From positions 124,001-188,000 of the forward strand of contig NZ_AUJK01000001.1 in NCBI RefSeq assembly GCF_000424185.1: a stretch of 64,000 bases of DNA, read 5' to 3'. Each line of letters begins with the position of its first letter. The first letter of the stretch is position 1. The notes below the pieces were generated by a model. It was given only the letters and a program-made list of their open reading frames with translations. It did not search any database and was not told where the DNA came from. The DNA is from Prevotella sp. AGR2160. Its GTDB lineage: Bacteria > Bacteroidota > Bacteroidia > Bacteroidales > Bacteroidaceae. The translations under genes and the position numbers were made by a program. Of the stretch, positions 61,717 to 64,000 are shown piece after piece.

Positions 61717-62101
61717 TCGTTTCGTTGTTTGTTGTTGATTCTTGATCGATGTTGTCCGGGTTCATGCCATCACTCTTATCTTCTGTCTCGTTCTGCTGCT
61801 CGTCCGTACTCAACACATAGATATCCTCATCGTCGGCTTTCATGAAATAACGCTCCCGGGCAATCTTCTCGATCGTCTTCGGATTGCGCTTGAGGTCACG
61901 GAGGGTCTTCGAATCCTTCTCGTACTGCTTGTCGTAGTTGTTGATCTGATCCTTCAGGTCGCTGATCTCCATCTCGTACTGTATAAGCTTGCGGAAACTG
62001 TTGTCGTCGAGTACACCCACAATAAGCACGCCCACCACAATCGTGATGAGATACTTATAATGGGCCAGGAAGCCTAACCATGCATTTACCTTTCCAGACA
62101 T
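61709..62101 (-). CDS. DivIC/FtsB-like septum formation protein
   Basis: 130 residues from ATG 62101; the promoter excludes the upstream extension. One transmembrane helix (about 15-35), then a coiled coil (about 45-75) and the conserved ARERYFMKADDEDIYVL end typical of FtsB/DivIC, followed by an acidic Asn/Glu/Ser-rich tail. It links FtsL and FtsQ in the divisome. Divergent from dnaX, as often seen in Bacteroidales. Confidence 0.88.
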   Translation of the reverse strand: MSGKVNAWLGFLAHYKYLITIVVGVLIVGVLDDNSFRKLIQYEMEISDLKDQINNYDKQYEKDSKTLRDLKRNPKTIEKIARERYFMKADDEDIYVLSTDEQQNETEDKSDGMNPDNIDQESTTNNETNE

Positions 62102-62119
62102 CTTACATAGATTTTTCTG

Positions 62120-62151
62120 CAAAAGTAAGAAATTAAAATGAGAATAACGCA
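62120..62151 (-). promoter_or_regulatory. Promoter for the DivIC-like gene
   Basis: On the minus strand TTGC near 62151-62148, 20 nt, TACTTTTG (62127-62120). Confidence 0.55.
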
Positions 62152-62169
62152 ACCAAGGGCGTTATTTTC

Positions 62170-62200
62170 TTTGTCGTTTCAAAAATTATAGTTATTTTTG
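62170..62200 (+). promoter_or_regulatory. Promoter for dnaX
   Basis: TTTG at 62170-62173, 19 nt, TATTTTTG at 62193-62200; leader of about 15 nt. Confidence 0.75.
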
Positions 62201-62218
62201 CAAAACAAATTCATCCGT

Positions 62219-64000
62219 ATGAAAGAATATATTGTTTCGGCACGCAAATACCGGCCGATGACCTTCGACAGCGTCGTCGGACAGACTGCCCTGACGACAA
62301 CACTGAAGAATGCCGTCAAGAGCGGGAAACTGGCACATGCCTACCTCTTCTGTGGTCCGCGAGGGGTGGGAAAGACAACCTGTGCCCGCATCTTCGCCAA
62401 AGCGATCAACTGTGAGCACCCCACGGCCGACGGCGAGGCCTGCAACGAGTGTGAGAGCTGTAAGACTTTCAACGAGGGACGGTCCCTGAATATCCTCGAG
62501 CTCGACGCCGCCTCCAACAACTCCGTGGAGAATATCAAGGCCCTCATGGAGCAAACGCGTATACCGCCACAGGTGGGACGCTATAAGGTGTTCATCATCG
62601 ATGAGGTCCACATGCTCTCCACGGCTGCCTTCAACGCCTTCCTCAAGACCTTGGAGGAACCGCCTGCTCACGTGATCTTCATCCTCGCCACAACGGAGAA
62701 GCACAAGATCCTGCCGACGATCCTCAGCCGTTGTCAGATCTATGACTTCGAGCGCATGACGGTGCCCAACACCATCAAACACCTGAAGATGGTGGCAGAG
62801 AAAGAGGGTATTCAGTATGAGGAACAGGCCCTGGCGGTCATCGCGGAGAAGGCTGACGGCGGCATGCGCGATGCCCTGAGCATCTTCGACCAGGCCGCCA
62901 GTTTCTGTCAGGGGAATATCACGTATCAGAAAGTCATCGAAGACCTCAACGTCCTCGATGAGGATAACTATTTCCAACTCGTAGACCTGGCACTGAAGAA
63001 TGATGCTGCCGACATGATGGTACTGCTCAACAACCTTCTGGCCAAGGGCTTCGACGGTGGAAATCTCATCAACGGCCTCGCCGCCCATGTGCGCAATGTT
63101 CTTATGGCGAAAGACCCGAAGACCGTGAGTCTCCTCGAAACGAGCGACGAACAGCGCAAGCGCTATACGGAACAGGCTCAGAAAGCGCCTACACCTTTTT
63201 TATATAAGGCCCTGCAGATCATGAACCGCTGTGATGTGGAATACCGACAGAGCAGTAACAAACGACTGCTCGTGGAACTGACCCTCATCGAAGTGGCACA
63301 GATCACACAACCCGAGGACAAGGATGTCCCCGCCTCGGGGCGCTCGCCCTATAGACTGAAAATCCTGTTTAAAAATCTCCGACAGGTTCGGACAAAGGCG
63401 GCCCCGCAGGTAGCTGCCCCGAAACCGCAGCCGGTGAATGCTGCTGCCGGATCTACGGCGGCAGCCCACACTGCTTCTGCGCAGGCAGCCGCGACAACGG
63501 CTGCTACTCCTCATGCCACGACACATTTCAACCCAAAGGGCATCGGCGTCTCCTTCGACTCTATCCTCCATCCGCGCCAGCCGTCCTATCTCCGTCAAGA
63601 GAAGGTAGCGGAGGCTGCTGCCGCCAAGGAGAACAAAGACCGTGACTTCACGCCTGAAGAGCTCGACCTCCAATGGGTGGCCATGTGCAACCGTATGCCG
63701 AAACAATATATCGGTCTGGCACAACGGCTGAAGAATATGCGGCCGCAGATCACCACCTATCCCAACGCCGAACTCGTCGTCGACAACCAGATCTTCCTCG
63801 ATGAGGTCAATAAACTGCGCGGCAGCATCCGTGCCACACTGGCCCAGCTGCTGCACAACAACAGTATTCAACTTACCACCCGCCTCGCCGAGGCAGGGGA
63901 AGCCCAGAAAATTCTTTCCAGAAAAGATGTGTTCGATGAACTGCGGAAAAACAACCCGTCCATCGAACGCTTACGTCAGGCTCTTGATCTTGAGCTGACT
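62219..64000 (+). CDS. dnaX: DNA polymerase III subunit gamma/tau (3' end outside window)
   Basis: 594 codons from ATG 62219, open to the window end. Clamp-loader AAA+ motifs: Walker A GPRGVGKT at 46-53, the zinc module cysteines between residues 65 and 82, ELDAASNN near 95, Walker B IIDEVHMLS near 120 and the SRC arginine finger in LSRCQIYDF near 168. After about 380 there is an Ala/Pro-rich linker and a tau-like C-terminal domain with basic patches. No frameshift motif (A6G type) was noticed in the readable part. Length so far is in the normal range for Bacteroidetes, so only a few codons may be missing. Confidence 0.95.
   Translation, partial: MKEYIVSARKYRPMTFDSVVGQTALTTTLKNAVKSGKLAHAYLFCGPRGVGKTTCARIFAKAINCEHPTADGEACNECESCKTFNEGRSLNILELDAASNNSVENIKALMEQTRIPPQVGRYKVFIIDEVHMLSTAAFNAFLKTLEEPPAHVIFILATTEKHKILPTILSRCQIYDFERMTVPNTIKHLKMVAEKEGIQYEEQALAVIAEKADGGMRDALSIFDQAASFCQGNITYQKVIEDLNVLDEDNYFQLVDLALKNDAADMMVLLNNLLAKGFDGGNLINGLAAHVRNVLMAKDPKTVSLLETSDEQRKRYTEQAQKAPTPFLYKALQIMNRCDVEYRQSSNKRLLVELTLIEVAQITQPEDKDVPASGRSPYRLKILFKNLRQVRTKAAPQVAAPKPQPVNAAAGSTAAAHTASAQAAATTAATPHATTHFNPKGIGVSFDSILHPRQPSYLRQEKVAEAAAAKENKDRDFTPEELDLQWVAMCNRMPKQYIGLAQRLKNMRPQITTYPNAELVVDNQIFLDEVNKLRGSIRATLAQLLHNNSIQLTTRLAEAGEAQKILSRKDVFDELRKNNPSIERLRQALDLELT

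Overview
The window looks like chromosome of a gut- or rumen-type Bacteroidales, most likely Prevotellaceae (Prevotella/Segatella-like). The reasons are Bacteroidetes-type promoters (TTTG or TTG, about 20 nt, then TAnnTTTG) before many genes, the near absence of Shine-Dalgarno sequences, and family-typical genes: an OMP_b-brl TonB receptor, a GT2/DUF4922/SpoIID fusion, an SLBB-rich Wza, a Wzi-type capsule protein, DUF4837 and DUF4422 proteins, and the rlmN-pdxA-lptE-secG synteny. No genus-level marker was searched.

Layout. 1-13.3 kb: end of a TonB-dependent receptor, a YbhN-type membrane protein, a phosphoesterase lipoprotein, a divergent UDP-GlcNAc 2-epimerase homologue, an NfeD/SPFH pair, an M48 protease, a Nif3/zinc-ribbon pair, and aguA-aguB for agmatine to putrescine. 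12.0-17 kb: an AmpG-like permease translationally coupled to a three-module GT/HIT-like/SpoIID protein. 17-26 kb: rlmN, a DUF4837 lipoprotein, pdxA, a sigma-54 activator, lptE, a TPR-like protein, secG, tRNA-His, a SprT-like protease and rmuC.

26-48 kb is a surface-polysaccharide locus: Wza-like export protein, rfbB, rfbC, a sugar aminotransferase, a nucleotide-sugar dehydrogenase, a decayed DUF3791/DUF3990 cassette, Wzz, an EpsG-like polymerase, several glycosyltransferases (one reversed), an 833-bp non-coding stretch with inverted repeats and a PIN-domain remnant, an initiating sugar transferase, a Wzx flippase, two more transferases, a lipocalin-like lipoprotein and Wzi. The part from about 33.9 to 45.8 kb is visibly richer in A+T than the flanks, as expected of exchanged capsule genes. 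48-64 kb: a GxxExxY protein beside tandem hairpin repeats, rpmE2, a secreted nuclease, a glutathione peroxidase, mfd, a polyprenol-phosphate glycosyltransferase, plsC, a phosphodiesterase, a stand-alone MetH activation domain, pyrC, a DUF4369 lipoprotein, a DivIC/FtsB-like protein and the 5' part of dnaX.

The most unusual feature is a dense set of structured repeats. Family A has seven units, each a constant hairpin followed by a second hairpin whose stem differs between most units while base-pairing and a GNA-type loop are kept. One inverted pair of family A lies in frame inside the sugar aminotransferase gene and adds about 60 residues. Family B is a 22-25-bp palindrome (GGAACATGAT..ATCATGTCCC), family C a 96-bp tandem ACGGAT hairpin next to the GxxExxY gene, and family D 18-20-nt tandem repeats (TCTATTGTGAGCTAT type) just upstream of three genes.
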